This document shows, in pieces, positions 1 through 12,928 of a stretch of 64,000 bases of DNA (positions are counted from its first letter, which is position 1; the number at the start of each line of letters is the position of its first letter). The notes beneath the pieces are model-generated. The model was not told where the DNA came from. It was given only the letters and a program-made list of their open reading frames with translations, and searched no databases. The translations under genes were made by a program, and so were the position numbers. This DNA is from Haplomitrium mnioides (Eukaryota > Marchantiophyta > Haplomitriopsida > Calobryales), in contig JBNGIS010013207.1 of the NCBI GenBank assembly GCA_049999725.1, forward strand, positions 107,456-171,455, given 5' to 3'.

Positions 1-1482
1 GATTGGCCCAGCAATTCGTGAGAAGAAGTCGGTATTGCTATGCTTCCTCCTTGGCTTGATCCTCACTTCAAAGTATAACTTTTGCAGGAGCAGCACCCAC
101 CTTGCAATCTGATAGGTCACATCTGGTTTATTTACCATGTACTTGAGAGCATTGTGATCGGTGTGGAAAATCATCTTATAATGCAACAAGTAATGCCTGA
201 ATTTCTTCAGGGCATAAATAATTCCTAAGGCTTCCCGATCATAGCAAAGTAATTCTTCTCCACAAAGGCCAGAAGGCTGCTCGCAAAATAAATCAAAAGA
301 TCCTTGCCCTTCTCATCCATCTCGCTCAACACCACCTCGATGCAAAAGCAAGACACATCAATCATCACGTGAAAATCTCTCCCCTAGTTGGGAGGCACAA
401 GAATAGGGGCACTTGCCAATCGCCTCTTCAATTACATGAAGCTCGCAAGCTTTTCGGGGGTGGCTTCAAAGGTGCTGCCCTCTTTGGTCATCTGGGTGAG
501 GGGTTGAGCCACCGAGGCAAAGTGGTCGATAAATGTTCGGTAGTATCCCCAAGAATCTTTTCACCTCCTTCAAGTTGGTTGGGAATGAGACATTCATCCA
601 TATGGCAATCTTCTCTTGGTCTACTTTGATGCCCCGACTAGAAATCCAGTGTCCAAGAAGTATCCCCTCCTTCACCCTGAAGAAACATTTCTCTGGGTGC
701 AATCTCAGCCCCGTCTCTCTGCATCGTTGGACGGTGAGCCTCACATACCACTCGTGATCCTCCAACTTCCCATACACCATGAAATCGTCGATGGAGACCT
801 CCAAGAATTCCTTCAGATAATCATGGAAGATGTTCATCATCATAATTTGAAAAGTTCATGGTGCATTGCATAGTTAGAAGGGCATTCTTTGGAAGACAAA
901 CATCCCCCATTCCGTGGTGAATGCCGTTTTGAGCTGATCCTCCTCTCAGATCCAAATCTGGTTATATCCGGAATATCCGTCTAGGAAGCTATAAACCTCT
1001 TGCCCTGCCACCAAATCCAGCACCCCATCTGTGAAGGGCAGCGGGTAGTGATCCTTTTTCGTGGCCTCATTGGGCTTCCAAAAATCCTGGCACACTCGGA
1101 TTTTCCTTTCACCATCTTGCCCCACTTTCTTGGACACCACCACTAGCGGGGATACCCATTCACTGTTCAACACTGAATAGATGAAATCTGCCTCCATTAG
1201 CTTGTCAATTTCCTCTTTCACCAATAGGGAGAAGCAGGTGTTCATTTTGTATTGGCGCTATCCTACCGGAATTGCTGTGGGCTCTAAGTCAATCTGGTGT
1301 TCTCCCAATTCCCTCGGAACTCCCTTCAAATCTACGTGACTCCAAGAAAAGGCATCACTGAAGTTACTTAGGAGTTGGGTGATGGCTTCCTTTGATTCTT
1401 TGGGCAATTCAACTCCTATATGGGATGCCCATCCTTCTTGGACCACCATTTGCTTGTGTTTAGATTCACTTACCGCCCCCAT
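1..1482 (-). pseudogene. Gypsy A reverse transcriptase and RNase H, broken
   Basis: Minus-strand fragments give a linker rich in LLSNFSDAFSWSH (1258-1482), the RT fingers with VKEEIDKLMEADFIY and SEWVSPLVVV, then KIRVCQDF and DGYSGYNQ (946-1245). The palm has a FIDD-type motif read as SIDDFMVYG, followed by GLRLHPEKCFFRV (466-843). Bases 1-465 encode a heavily broken RNase H (FASSLLAFVEKNYF, THITMLSSTW-like remnants). At least three frameshifts or stops separate these pieces. The RT would copy element RNA into cDNA; this copy cannot. The C-terminal pol lies outside the window. Confidence 0.88.
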
Positions 1483-1770
1483 CTCATTTCTCCATTGCGC
1501 CCCTTCCTCTTACATCAGTGTCACCAATCGCAACCCCCCTTCCACCCGGTGAGACTCTTCGGACTTCTTTGGGTCCACCCCTTGCATCCGATGAGACACT
1601 TTGAACCCCTCTTGTCTTCCTGCCTTAGTGTCTGCATCCCCTACGTAATCTCTCGTGGCTTCCCTCCGATGGTGTTCTATTTCTGTGTACTCTTCTTTCT
1701 CAATTTGACTTACAAACCCCACACCTTCTTCTGACAGATCCTCCTCTGTTGCCTTGCTCATCATCTAAAC

Positions 1771-2244
1771 CTAATAGTGGTATTCCAACTCTTCCTCCTC
1801 CTCGGACCACTCACTGTCATACTCCTCTTCTGGTTGCATTTCCCCCAAGTGAGGATTAGGTCCATAGTGCACTACTGTCTTCTCGGGACCAAACACCAGC
1901 GTTGAATTCCCCCAATTATGCAGGACTCTGGTCCCATACAGGGAGGGTCTCCTAATTAGTACAAGGTATGGAGACGCTCTGGCTGGTCGCATGACCAGGT
2001 AATTCAGCTTAAACTCTTTTCCTCCGATGAAGGTGGGCACTTGGAGAAGGGAGCCTAATGGTTTCACCCGGGATCCATCCACCAGCCTCATGATTCTGGC
2101 TATGGGTTGGAATTCCGTGAATCCCAGCTTGTGAGCGGTCTCCTCCACCATCATGCTCACTCCTGCCCCTCCGTCTACAGGCACCAACGATAGTGTGCAC
2201 CCTACGATCTGAATGTCGATCTCAAGGGCCCATTTTGTCCTCAC
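1771..2244 (-). pseudogene. Gypsy A aspartic protease domain
   Basis: A 157-codon minus-strand open frame contains the aspartic protease active site as VPVDGGAGVSMM near residue 23, followed by a flap region with KPLGSLLQVPTF and EFKLNYLVM. The family normally processes the Gag-Pol polyprotein. The end is very acidic (EEEYDSEWSEEEEELEYHY), a feature shared with the protease-RT linker of elements B and C. The frame is open here but separated from both gag and RT by stops, so it is a remnant of a polyprotein and not a separate gene. Confidence 0.85.
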
Positions 2245-2323
2245 ACACTAGCTACAAATCCGCTGGAGCCTCCACTTGGGGCAGCCTTCTCCTCCTCTTG
2301 GCTCCCATTAACGATTCTCGGAG

Positions 2324-4174
2324 CTACCTTCTATACACCGGGCTGTCCTTGATCAATTGGCCCACTGTGGCCGTAACAAGACAATCCCTCACATCTGCCT
2401 GAATGTTGTATGGGACAGGTTTTGCTCCATCTTTTGGGTCTGTGATCTTCGCCCTTGCTTCCTTAATCCCTCCCTGCTGCTTGCGAACCTCCTTCAGGGT
2501 CTCCAGCGCTGCCTTCTCCTCCTCCAATGCTTCTAGAGCCTCCAATTGCTTCCTTACGTGGTCATGTTGCTTGGGATATAACCACTTCGGATTATCCCTC
2601 TGGTAATCCGAGTCACTCCGTGACGAGGATGCTTGAGCTGTCCCCTTCTTGCCTTTCCTCTCACTTTTCCTCTGACTCTTCTTCTTGGCCTTTGCCCCGA
2701 CTCTAGTCACCACTCGATAGCAATCTTCAAGAGTGGGTGTCTCCCATCCGGGCAATTCCGCTTCCTCCTCCTTCTACAAGGCTATGAGATTGACAATTGC
2801 CGAGGGGGGGGGGAATTTGTACCTGGGCCGGGGGATGCATTGGGCCTTCGGGTTAGTGTGCAATTGACAGCCACATGCCTCTCCTTCTTGCATTGGAGGC
2901 AAAAGGCAGGCGGTTGGCCGAAACCGCTCTTCCATGGCTCCGGTCAGTTAGAGGAAATGTGGCCGGGCTAGTCACAATTCCAGCATACCATGATTGTTGT
3001 CCGGGGTTGCCGATTAGCAGCCCACTGGTTTCCTAGCCCTCCACTCCCCCTGCAGGCCTGCTCAACATGGTTCGAGACCGCTTACTGATCTGATATACCG
3101 TCTCAAGGGCCTCTCCATCACATATTCCACTTCCTCCCTCACGTAGTGTACCACATTATTTTCTGCCACGCATTCCTGAGAGGAGTGGCCATGTTTGTTA
3201 CATCTCATACACCACACTTCGACTCGCTCGGTGGGTAAAGGCCGACTGTCCAGTTTGATTCCTGCTAGGAGGATATTCATCACTTCCATCTTGGTGCTCA
3301 ACTCCTCAATTCGATCCCTCCTCCCTTGCCTCTTGCTCGTCTCGGGTTTGGGTTCACTTCTTCTATATTTTCCTTTGCTGCCCCCCTTGTGCTGATGCAC
3401 CTCTCTCTCCTTGGCTTGTGTTTTCTTCTTCAGATCCTTTTGTTTTTCCTTCTTCCGGGATGACCGGTCTTCCTCTGAGCTACTGCTGTCCGAGTCGCTC
3501 TCGCTTTCCAAGGAAGCTGCGGAACTTTTATCTGTCTCCTCTTCGCTATCCGAAGTGGTCGAAGAGTCATCGAACTCATATTTTTCTTTGGCCTTTTTGC
3601 AAGAGCTCGTGATTGCAGCCTTTACATGGGAGCAGGTTGCATTGACCACCTCCTCTAGTGTCTGTGGATCCGTTTGCCTCACCCAAGTCCCAATTCCCCT
3701 AGGCAGGGTTGCCATGAACCACGTTGTAAGCATCCCATCTGTGGATGGGGGATTCACCTTCTGAGCCACCTTCTTAAACCTCTAGAGGAATTTCGTGACA
3801 GACTCTTTCTTCTTCATCCTTAGCTTACCCATTTTGAACAATGCCTCTGTTTCCTCGCCGATTCCTTTGAACTCCGCAATGAAGGCAGCTTTAAAGGCTC
3901 CCAAGTCCCTCTTGACATTGTCGGGAAAATCCTTGTACCATGGGTGGGCCTCTCCCTTTAGGATTGTTAGCAGAATTCTGATTTTTACATGGCTTTCTCC
4001 ATTAGTTGCCTCAATGTTCTCCAGATCATCCAGCCAAGCATCAGGGTTGTCCTTCGAACGCCCCTTGAAGGATTTGTATTTAAATCTGCCCCTCAATCCA
4101 GATAGGGGCATCAGGTGTACCATCCTAGCACTGGGCAAGGACAATTCCACCCACAAATTGATGCCTCCCTCCAC
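2324..4174 (-). pseudogene. Gypsy A gag, broken, three zinc-knuckle type
   Basis: The Gag matrix/capsid part (4174-3782) shows RGRFKYKSFKGRSKDNPDAW and WYKDFPDNVKRD, typical of retrotransposon gag capsid domains. After a stop, 3769-3062 continues with FKKVAQKVNPPSTDGML, a Ser/Glu/Asp tract, a Lys-rich run, and zinc knuckle 1 (CMRCNKHGHSSQEC, near 3170). Knuckles 2 and 3 lie in broken sequence at about 2990-2850. The segment 2755-2324 is a Lys-rich and Glu-rich linker ending VRDCLVTATVGQLIKD, which precedes the protease. Gag would package element RNA. Multiple stops make this copy non-functional. Confidence 0.88.
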
Positions 4175-4299
4175 ATTTCCTCAACAAGGTCAAAACCAGT
4201 TGCTCTGTTTCTTGGAATTCTCCTTCACAATTTGACTGTGGATCCTTGGTGCACAAAGTGATATCTTGGCCTCGGGTTGGTCTCAGGTTTCTGCAAACT

Positions 4300-4328
4300 T
4301 TTTTCCTCCTTCTAGCACCAAAAATTTA
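4300..4328 (-). other. Primer-binding-like site and LTR boundary, element A
   Basis: On the minus strand the LTR end GTGACA is followed by an A/T spacer and then TGGTGCTAGAAGGAG, the counterpart of the site at 16020-16038 in element B. Position and TGG start fit a tRNA primer-binding site. I could not assign the tRNA. Confidence 0.6.
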
Positions 4329-7300
4329 TGTCACCTCCTTCCTTCAAGCCTTAACCTTCACAGGTGCCACTTGGAAGGCAGGGGAGGACAAAAACATGGG
4401 AATAAGGTTCTTTTGTGAGATGGCTCCTATCCAGTTATCACTTTGAGGCTTTAAAGGATATATCTTTACCTTTCAAGCCCTTTCCTCACCTCAACATTCA
4501 CATCAGAAGTCAATTTGCTCATTCACCCACAATGCCAGAGTACACATGCACATAAACCCAAGTATCTCTATGGTAATCTTCAATGTAATTCAGAGGTCCC
4601 AAATTTGGGCCTAGCCACCTTGTATACACTTCAGAAGCAAAATGGAATGACCCCTGTGTCACAAAAAAATAACAAGAGACTTGACTCCCCCTCGCAGGGT
4701 TGTCCTAAGGTCTGAACGAGTAGAATTCCTCCCTATTTCTAGTCTTAAATGTTTCCTACACATTATAACATAATTCGGGAGCAGAATGCAATGACCCTAG
4801 AGTCACAAGACTATGTCAAGGGACTTGACTCCCCCTCCACAGGGCTGTCTCAAGGTCTAAACAACTAGTACCTGTATGATCCTAGTTCTAATTGCTTCTT
4901 ATACAATATAACATAATTCAAATTTCACTAACACACTCATACACAATTACAACCATACACACTCATTGCACTTCACCAAAATCAGAGGCCTTGCAGGACC
5001 ACCAAGATTGACCTGCCCAGCAGACTCCTCCTTTCTTCCTCAACTTACCACCTCAATCTTCCTTTCCTCTCCCACACACACACCTTTCTTCTAGATAGTT
5101 TTTCAACTTCCCTTGCAAGAAGCTTTGGATTTACTTCCTCATGCTTGGAAGAGGATTTCTTTCACTTCCACCTCTGGAAGACAGTCCTCCAGACTGGTGG
5201 CAGCTCAATTCACTTTTGAGCCTCGAACAGGTCTTCTCCATAGTGCGTGGGCACTTACGCAACTACCCTCTCCTCAGTTCCACTTGAAAGATAACACTGG
5301 AGCACACTTTGAGCACTCCGGGTTGATGCTCCTACACAGAGGATGCAGAGACGACCCCAAGATCCCACTTGGTAGCCTCTCCCAAATTCTCAACAGAAAG
5401 GGATCCCCTTCAAATCTCCTATATCGATTCACCTTCTCTACAAGTCCACCCGCAGAGATGAGTCCACTTGGATCGCCCAAACCTCTAGAGCTCCTCGCCC
5501 AACAATTCTCGGCGCCGCTCGAGCTCACCTCCACCCCTGCTAGCCCCTTGCACGAGTACACTCGCCTCACGTAAATTGTCACTCGAGTCCCCTTCTGCCT
5601 TACCTCGTTGCGTCTTCATGTCCGAAGATCGCTGGCGCGTCTCTAGCTTGCTTGCACACCAACCCGATCAAATTCGAAGCTTGTCATTGTATACCCATCG
5701 CTCCTCCGCCCCCTCCGAATCCTTCTTGTTAGAAAAAGGTCCTTATTCCCGTTAGGCTCGGCTCCGGACATGGCGTCACGTGTACCGTCTATTCCCAGAA
5801 TGCTTCCAAGTACAATGGTCACACGGGGTTGAGTCCAATGAATCTTGTGAACTAAGATTCCAAAGATTCCTGCGGAACCGAGTTCGAAGAACCCCGCCAA
5901 ACAAGGTTCCGAAGAATCCTACGGAACAGGGTCTGAAGGAATCTTGCAGATTTGAGTCTAAAGATTCCCGTGGATCCGAGTCGGTAGAACCCAGCGGAAC
6001 CCAGAGCCCGCTATTGACTTTCTCTCCGTTGTCGTCGTTCGACGCCGCATTTAACTTAGAAGTTGAAGAAATGCATTGACCTTGTTTTGTAGTTGACTAC
6101 GAATCCCAATCTAAAGAATGCAACGGACAGGGAAGTCCGAAGGATCCCTCGGATTCCTCCGAAGCGCCACTTGTCCAAGGCTAACTTTCTTCCGTGGCCG
6201 CTGTCTAACATCATTTTCAACATGGAAGGTGAACCACCACGCTGACCTTCGTCCGTGGTTGACATCTCTTTGACCCGAAGGATTCAACGGGCTCCTCCAA
6301 AGCGCCACGTATTTGAAACTGCGCCGTTTGACACTGTTTTCAACAAGGAAGGTGGACCGCCGCGCTAACCTTCGTCCATGGTTGACTTCTCTCTAACTCG
6401 AAGGATCCAACGGGCTCCTCTGAAGCGCCACGTATCGGAGGCCACGTCGTTTAACGCCGTTTTCAACAGGGAAGGTAGATCGCCACGGTGACCTGGTTCC
6501 AAAGAATCCAACGAGCTCCTCTGAAGTGCCATGTGTTCGCTGAATCTCCTAGACACCTTTGAACCCGCCACGTTTCCGAGGGAGCGCCGTCTGACGCTGT
6601 TTTCAACGGAGAAGCTTGACCGCCGCATTGAGCTTAGGTTCCGAAGAAGACCGCGGACACCCGTATGCCGACCACGTTTCCACAAAGCCCCGTGGGTCTC
6701 CTATGCCTACCACATCTCCGCAAAGATCCGCGGACACCTTGGGCTTGCCACGTCTCCACAAAGGCCCGCGGGCACCCTGGGCATGCCATGTCTCCACAAA
6801 GATCTGCGGACACCCTAGGCATGCCATGTCTCCACAAAGGCCCGCGAACACCATGGGCCCACCACGTCTCCGTTGAATCTTTTTGGACACTTCTAAGGAT
6901 GCCACATTTGTGTTGAATCTCTCGGAGCCCTCCGAAGACGACACATTTCCGCAAAGACTTGTAGACACTAAAGGAAGAGGTCGCGGACCCCAGTAGAACC
7001 TGCTTAACGCTTGAGGGATCGGAGCATCCCCCAATCCTTGGTTTGGTCCCTGCTCACAAAGGCCCTGGCCCCTCCTTTCTATTCTTGATTCCTGCTTTTG
7101 GTGCGTGGCATCTGAAGGCTTGCCTTGCGGCCTTTTCTTGTCTGCAGTCCCCCTCACCCATTAGCGCTCTTTGATCTCTGCCCCGCAGCTTCAATCCTCC
7201 TCCTCTGGCCTCCGCTTCTTCCCGTTCTAACATCGATTACTGCCTCCCGATGATACTTATGCTCTCTTCCACTTCCGTAAAATTTTAGTCGTGCTCCCCT

Positions 7301-7502
7301 ACTTGATGGCTACCACAACTCCCTTCTCTCCTTCGGAAACGATCCCGTTCCACTCCTCGGATCCCTGCGATCCGCTCGTACTCACTGATTGGAGTCAATC
7401 CGCTGCTTTCGAGGTACTTTAGCACTTTCAAGAGGGAGATTGTCCCAATGCCACCTCCGATCTCGTGAATTCTTCCTTATTGCCCCATGTCAATGGCTGA
7501 TA
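4329..7502 (-). repeat. 5' LTR of gypsy element A (about 3.2 kb)
   Basis: The LTR ends at TGTCAC (plus strand 4329), directly beside the primer-binding-like site. It starts at GGCTGATA (plus strand, ending 7502), the complement of the family's TGTCAGCC start with one change. It aligns along its length with the 5' LTR of element B. It contains tandem arrays of a ~50 bp unit with CCACGTCTCCACAAAG at 6690-6870, repeats with the GACGTCGGACG theme, and a ~25 bp array near 5840-6000. Long open frames in this interval (for example 6603-7157) come from repeat periodicity and are not genes. Confidence 0.87.
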
Positions 7503-9527
7503 GAGGAATATTCTAGAATCTTCCGTAGTCAACTTTAGAACCCATAGTCATCGTGGCGGTCCACCTTTCTTGTTGAAAGCGGCGTCCGACGGCGCTTTGT
7601 GGGAGAAGGTCAACCTCGGACTGAGGAGTCTGAGGGATTATGCGGACTCCCCTATCTGTTGGATCCTTCAGGTCAGAGCTGCGGAGAACTATGGACACAG
7701 GTCAACGCATCGGTCCACCTTTCTTGTTGAAAATAGCGTCGGACGACGCCTTGGGGAAGAAGGTCAACCTCAGACTCAGGAGTTTGAGGGATTTTGCCGA
7801 CTCCTGTGTTTGTTGGATCCTTCGGGTCAGAGCGTGGTCAACCACGGACGCATGTCAGTGTGACGGTCATGCTTCGAGGTTGAAGATGGCGTCGGACGAC
7901 GACCACGAAGGAAAAGTCAACCTCGGAACTCAAGGCTTGAGGGATCCTTTGGACTCACCAATCCATTGGATTCTTCAGACTTGGGTCCGTGGTCAACTGT
8001 GGATCAAGGCCAATGTGGCCGTCAAGCTTCCAAGTTGAAGATGGTGTCGGACGGCGGTTGTGGAAGAAAAGTCAACAGCGGACTCAGGGTTCTGCGGGAT
8101 TCTTCAGACTCAGTTCTGTGGGATTCTTTAGACTTGGATCCGTGGGATTCTTTGGACTCGAATTCGGGAGATTCTTCGAACCAGACTCCGTAACCTTTGG
8201 AACAAATCATTGTACTTGGATCATTCCACAAATAGTCGGGACAGGTGTCGCCACGTCTAGAGCTCAAGGACAACGGGAATAACAACCTTTTCAAATAGGG
8301 CAGATACGTAGGGGCAGAAGCGCAAGGGGTATAGATCGACGGGCTGCAACATTAAACGGGTTGGTGTGCATGCAAATTAGAGACGTACAAACGATCTCGG
8401 GAGAGGAAGACGCAATAAGGTAAGGTAGAGGGGATTCCAGTGAAGATTTTTGTGAGATGAGTGGACTTGTGCAAGGGGTTAGCCGGGGTGGAGGTGGACT
8501 TGAGGGGCGTCAAGAATTGCTGGGTGGAGAGCTATAGAGGCTCGGGCGATCCAGGTGAACTCATCCCTGCGGGTGAACCAGTAGTGGAGGTGAATCAATA
8601 CGGGAAATTGAATGGGATCTTATTTTTCTAGAATTCGGGAAAGGCTGCCAAGGGGGATCTTGGAGTCGTCTCAGCATCATCTGTGTTGTGAAGGCATGGG
8701 ATGGTTTTGTGAAGATTTTAAAGTGCTTAAACCCCTATCATAGCATGGGATGTACTTTGATGAAGTATGGAGAAGACTTAGAAGTTATTAGGAGAAACTT
8801 AGATTTGATCGGTTTTCTTTAATATGTGTAGAATTGAGTACAGAGTAAATTGTGTTCTTATTAGAAATGTTTAGAAGCTGATATTTTATACAGGGATATA
8901 ATAGTGCTTAAGTAATAAGTACCAATTTACAAAAGTGAAAAAGCTATTGTAAACCGGAAGTTATAACCGGTCAAAGTTACAAAAGTGAGCTGCTTCAATT
9001 GGAGTTTGTTGAGGAGGCCAGTCCTTGTGGTTCTGTAAGGCATACGATTTTGGTGAAGTGCAACGCATATGTGTATGAGTGTGTTTGTTAGATTTGAATT
9101 CTGCTGTATTTTATAAGAATTACCTAGGACTAGGAGCATACAGGTATTCCATTTGTTTGACCCTGAGATAACTTTACAAAGGGGGAGTGAGGTCCCTTGA
9201 TATTGTTCCGTGATACTTAGGGTATTGTATTCTGCCCCTGATTTGTATATAAGGTGGTGGGGTCCCTGAATTATATTGCATATTACCCCAAGAATACCTT
9301 TTCCATGTGTATGTGTGTGTTGGCATTGAGTGTCAATGAGCAAGAAAGCTGTTGGGGGGATTGTTGATCTATGAAAGGGCATATAAGGAGAAGAAGAATT
9401 CCTTAAAGCCTCAAAGAGATAACTTGCAAAGGGCCATCTCACAAAAGAACCTTTTTCCCTTGTTTTGTCCTCCCTTGACTTCTAAGTGGCACTTGTGAAG
9501 GTTAAGGCCTAAAGGAGGGTAGTGATA
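7503..9527 (+). repeat. Gypsy LTR fragment, + orientation, 5' truncated
   Basis: This carries the middle and the U5 end of the same LTR family. The ~120 bp repeat with GGTCCACCTTTCTTGTTG recurs at 7555, 7710 and onward, the ~25 bp GGGATTCTT array lies at 8095-8190, and the terminal block GGGCCATCTCACAAAAGAACC at 9431 runs to an end near 9527 (AGTGATA for the usual AGTGACA). The U3 start is missing. It abuts the U3 end of LTR A head to head at 7502/7503. Confidence 0.82.
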
Positions 9528-9559
9528 GCCCTTTTGGTCCACTCTTTCAATCGAGGTTT

Positions 9560-10560
9560 TTGTTGTTTCCATCAAGTCAAGTCAAAGCTACAAATTTCAA
9601 TGTACGAGAGTTTTCCTTTTCCGATCGGGCATGATGGTCCAACATCCCCATGGAAAACGGCATTGGGCAACGCTCTATTGGAAGAAGTCAACAATTAGGT
9701 CAAACCGTTGTTGATCAGGTCCATTGTTGGCCATCGAGTCCATCATCGACTATTGGATCTACTGTTGCCTATCTGGTTCGAATAGGTTTATTGGGTTATT
9801 GTGATCTTCCTTCTTGGGATCGGGCCGATCTTTTTTATTGAATCACTCTATCAGATGGTTGACCATCGACGACCTCAAAACAGGTGTCACCTCCTGAGCA
9901 ATTGGCACAATATTTGAATAATGGTGAGGTGTTCCTTACTACTATCTCATAGAGAGATTTCTAAGCAAGGGTCAAGATGAAAGGCAATCAAGGAACGGAC
10001 AAGCGAGATTGCCTTACCTCGAAGTGTGAGGGGCTCATGTGTCAAGGAAGAGTGGATGTGCACAATTGTGTGAGCTGATGAATTGTTGATGCAACTGAGC
10101 TTGTGTAAGGTGAGCAGCAAAGATAGAGAACCAATTCTAGTAACACTTCAATTGAAGCAAGTGAACTCGCGTGGGAGGGCTATCACGAATAGAGGTGGAT
10201 TTGAGGGGCATTGAGAATTGATAGGCAGGAAGCTTTAGAGGCTAAGGTAATCCAAGTGTACTCATTCTTGAAGGTGAACCTGTGTTCGAAGGTGGATTGA
10301 TACTTGAAGGAGAAGAGAATTCGTTCAGCCTGCAATTCATGAGAGGCAGCCAAGGGGAGGTCCTAGTGTCGTCTCAACTTTGGATTACAGAAGAGCATCA
10401 ACCCTAATAGCGCTTGGAGGGTGGTGATGGTAAGTAATTCAAAGGGGGCTTAAGCAAGGGGTGGATGTGTGTCAGTCTAGTCTCTTGGTTGCTAAGTTGA
10501 GAAACCCCCAAAGCAACCCATGAGCACCGAAATTTTGCTAGTGAGGGATTCTTCTTAGTG
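9560..10560 (+). repeat. LTR fragment related to the 43-48 kb gypsy LTR
   Basis: Short blocks here match the LTR-like region at 43420-48117 and not the element A/B/C LTR. CATGATGGTCCAAC followed by a GGAAAACGGC block (9628-9670) resembles 46110-46160. The run from 10140 (CAATTGAAGCAAGTGAACTCG) to 10370 resembles 44810-45010. I see no gene. Borders are approximate. Confidence 0.55.
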
Positions 10561-10714
10561 GGAGGAAGATGAAATTGTGTTGCTTGATTGTTGGAGGAGT
10601 GTGGGAGGAGGAATCCTGATCGAGCGCAGAACTGGAAAATGTATTTCAGATCTTCCCTCTAGGTTCAGATTTGGATTACAAGGGTCTAGCCCTCTTCTCC
10701 TCCTCCAACTCAAC

Positions 10715-12107
10715 CCAAGTACGCCACCCCCCCCCCCTCATTACCTCGTTGCCTCTTCATGTCCCGAGATCGCTTGTGCGTCTCTAGTTTGCTTGCACAC
10801 CAACCCAATCAATGTCAAAGCCCGTCAATGTACACGCTTCCGCCCCTATGAATCCTTCCCATTTGAAAAAGTTGTTATTCCAGTAAGGCTCGAGCTCCGG
10901 GCGTGGCGACACCTGTACCGTCTCTTCGTGGCAAGATCCAAGTAAACAGTCATTTCCGAGGTCTACGGGGCCAAGTCCAAAGAATCTCGTGGACTGAGAT
11001 TCCGAAGATTTCCGCGGAATCGAGTCCAAAGAACCCCGCGGAACAGAGTCCCGAAGAATCATGCGAAAGAGAGTTCCGAAGAATCCCGCAGAATCAATGG
11101 TCTGCCATTGACTTTTCCTCCATGACCACCGTCTGATGTCTTCTTCAATTCGGAAGCTTGACCGCCACATTGACCTTGATCCGCTTTTGACCACAGACCC
11201 AAGTTTGAAGATTCCAACGGACTGGTGAGTCTGAAGGATCCCTCGGACCTTGGGTTCCGAGGTTGACTTTCTTCCGTGGCCACCATCCGACGTTGTTTTC
11301 AACAGGGAAGGTGGACTGCCACGCTGACCTTAGGTTCCGAAGAAGACTGCGGACACCCCCACGCCTGCCACGTTTCCGTTGAATCTCCTTGACACTTGTG
11401 AGGGCGCCACATTTCCGCAATGGGCCGCAGACACCATGTGCCCGCCACGTTTCCACATAATCTCCTTGGACACTCCTGAGGATGCCATGTTTCCGCAAAG
11501 GCTTGTAGACACTAAAGGAAAGGGTTGCGGACCCCAATGGAACCCGTTAACGCCTGAGGGATCGGAGCGTCCCCCGATCCTTGGCGGAGTCGCTACTTTA
11601 CGAAGGCCTTGGCCCCCTCCTTCCTCTTCCTGATTTCAGCTTCTAGTGCGCGGCGTCTGGAAGCTTGCTCTACAACCTTTCCTTGTCTATGTCCCTCCTC
11701 ACACGTTGGCGCTCTTCGATCTCCGCCCCGTGTCTTGGATCCTCCTCCTTTAGTCCCTGCTTCTTCTTCACTTCCGAGGTTGCCCTCCCTTCCTCCTTTG
11801 GTCTGCTTGCCTCTGGTGAGCGCTCTGTTCCTCCCTGCTAGGGCCTCGATTCCTGCATCCCAATGAAACTTATAGGCTCTCTTCTGCTTCCGTCAAATTT
11901 AGTGGTGCCTCCCGACTCTCCGGCTAACACAGCCCCATCTTCTCCTTCTGAAACGATCCCGTTCCACTCCTCAGATCCGCTCATGCTCACTGATTGGAGT
12001 CGATCCTCTGTTTTTGAGGTATTTTAACACTTACAAAAGAGAAATTGTTCCAATGCTACCTTTGATCTCATAAATTCTTCCTTAGTGCTCCATGTCACTA
12101 GTTGACA
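10715..12107 (-). repeat. Gypsy LTR fragment, - orientation, U3 end intact
   Basis: This aligns with the outer part of LTR A: TTACCTCGTTGCCTCTTCATG at 10741, the ~25 bp CCGCGGAA-type array at 10980-11090, ACGTTTCC/CCACGTTTCC repeats at 11360-11500, and the U3 terminus GTTGACA ending at 12107. The middle is shortened by deletion relative to the 3.2 kb LTR. No coding sequence is evident. Confidence 0.75.
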
Positions 12108-12928
12108 AAGGCACACCGCAAAGCGACGCTTTGGCATGTTAGGGCATAGAAACGATAAAGAGGATTCCGGGACTGTCTCATAAAAGACCCTCTTATGTTC
12201 TGTTGCTCCTTTCTCTCGAGAGTGATGCCCTTGGGAGTTAGAGCCGAGGAGAGGGGCGCGACACCCTCTACCATGAGGGTCTCCACACTACAACCAATAA
12301 AGCTCCTAAAGGTTTCACCACATACTCATTCACTTTTCTCTTACTCAAAGGTTCGTAAGGGTCAACTTTACAAGAAAAGCCTTTCTCAACTACAAAACAA
12401 ATATAGTTCTAGCTGACTTATCCTAAAATAGGTGTAAAAACCTTATGACAATCTTCCAACAAAGGATGTAAGGTTGTACATATGAAAATACACTAAAACT
12501 TGATATAGTTTAAGTAAAACACGACAATGTACTTGATGGAGCATCACCATTAAGCTTTCCTCATTCACTTCAAATCTTGTATCTCTTGTACTTAAAATTA
12601 TTATTTTGCTTTGGTTTGTGTTTTCATAGATAGAGTATTTGGCTTTGGATTGTGTGCAAGTGTGTTTAGGTTGAAGGAGAAGGTCTTGATGACCTAAACA
12701 ACTAATCTTTAAGCTTGGGTTGTCATGTAAAAGTTCTTTTCTTTAAGCCACATTCTCTTGCACCTTTTAACCTTGGTTTTGGATTAAAAAAGAAGAGAAA
12801 GGAATGTTACTATGTGCATCGTTGTTTATGTGTGGGCTGTGTATGATTTCACAAAATGAGGCTGTGACTAAGAGGTTGTGGCTAGTTGTGGTTGAGTACT
12901 TTGTTGTGTGCAAGAAACTGCTGCACCT
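12108..12928. other. AT-rich sequence, nothing recognised
   Basis: This lies between two LTRs. It differs in base composition from the GC-richer LTRs, especially after 12420. I found no open frame of note, no splice-supported gene and no terminal repeats. It may be host flank of element B or a piece of another element. Confidence 0.5.

Larger units (their letters stand above)
1..7502 (-). mobile_element. Ty3/gypsy LTR-retrotransposon A (3' part outside window)
   Basis: Read on the minus strand, this element runs 5' LTR (7502-4329), primer-binding-like site, gag, protease, reverse transcriptase and the start of RNase H, and is then cut by the window edge. The order protease, RT, RNase H is that of Ty3/gypsy; integrase would lie beyond base 1. 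All coding parts carry stops or frameshifts, so it is a dead copy. It belongs to the same family as elements B and C by Gag and protease similarity. The family has no visible chromodomain in the copies that reach the integrase end, which suggests a non-chromovirus lineage; that assignment is inference. Confidence 0.9.

Noticed and set aside
1-4174. Reading the gypsy open frames on the plus strand as host genes
   Set aside because: Plus-strand frames here are antisense shadows of clear gag, protease and RT motifs on the minus strand.
6603-7157. Overlapping open frames of 80-184 codons on both strands in the LTR
   Set aside because: They occur in all frames of a tandem repeat whose unit has no stops. 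The peptides are repeats of the same phrase and shift frame between LTR copies.
8022-8294. Ser/Asp/Glu-rich repeat protein on either strand
   Set aside because: The ~25 bp LTR array gives low-complexity peptides in several frames, and the same array is present in other LTRs with shifted frames.
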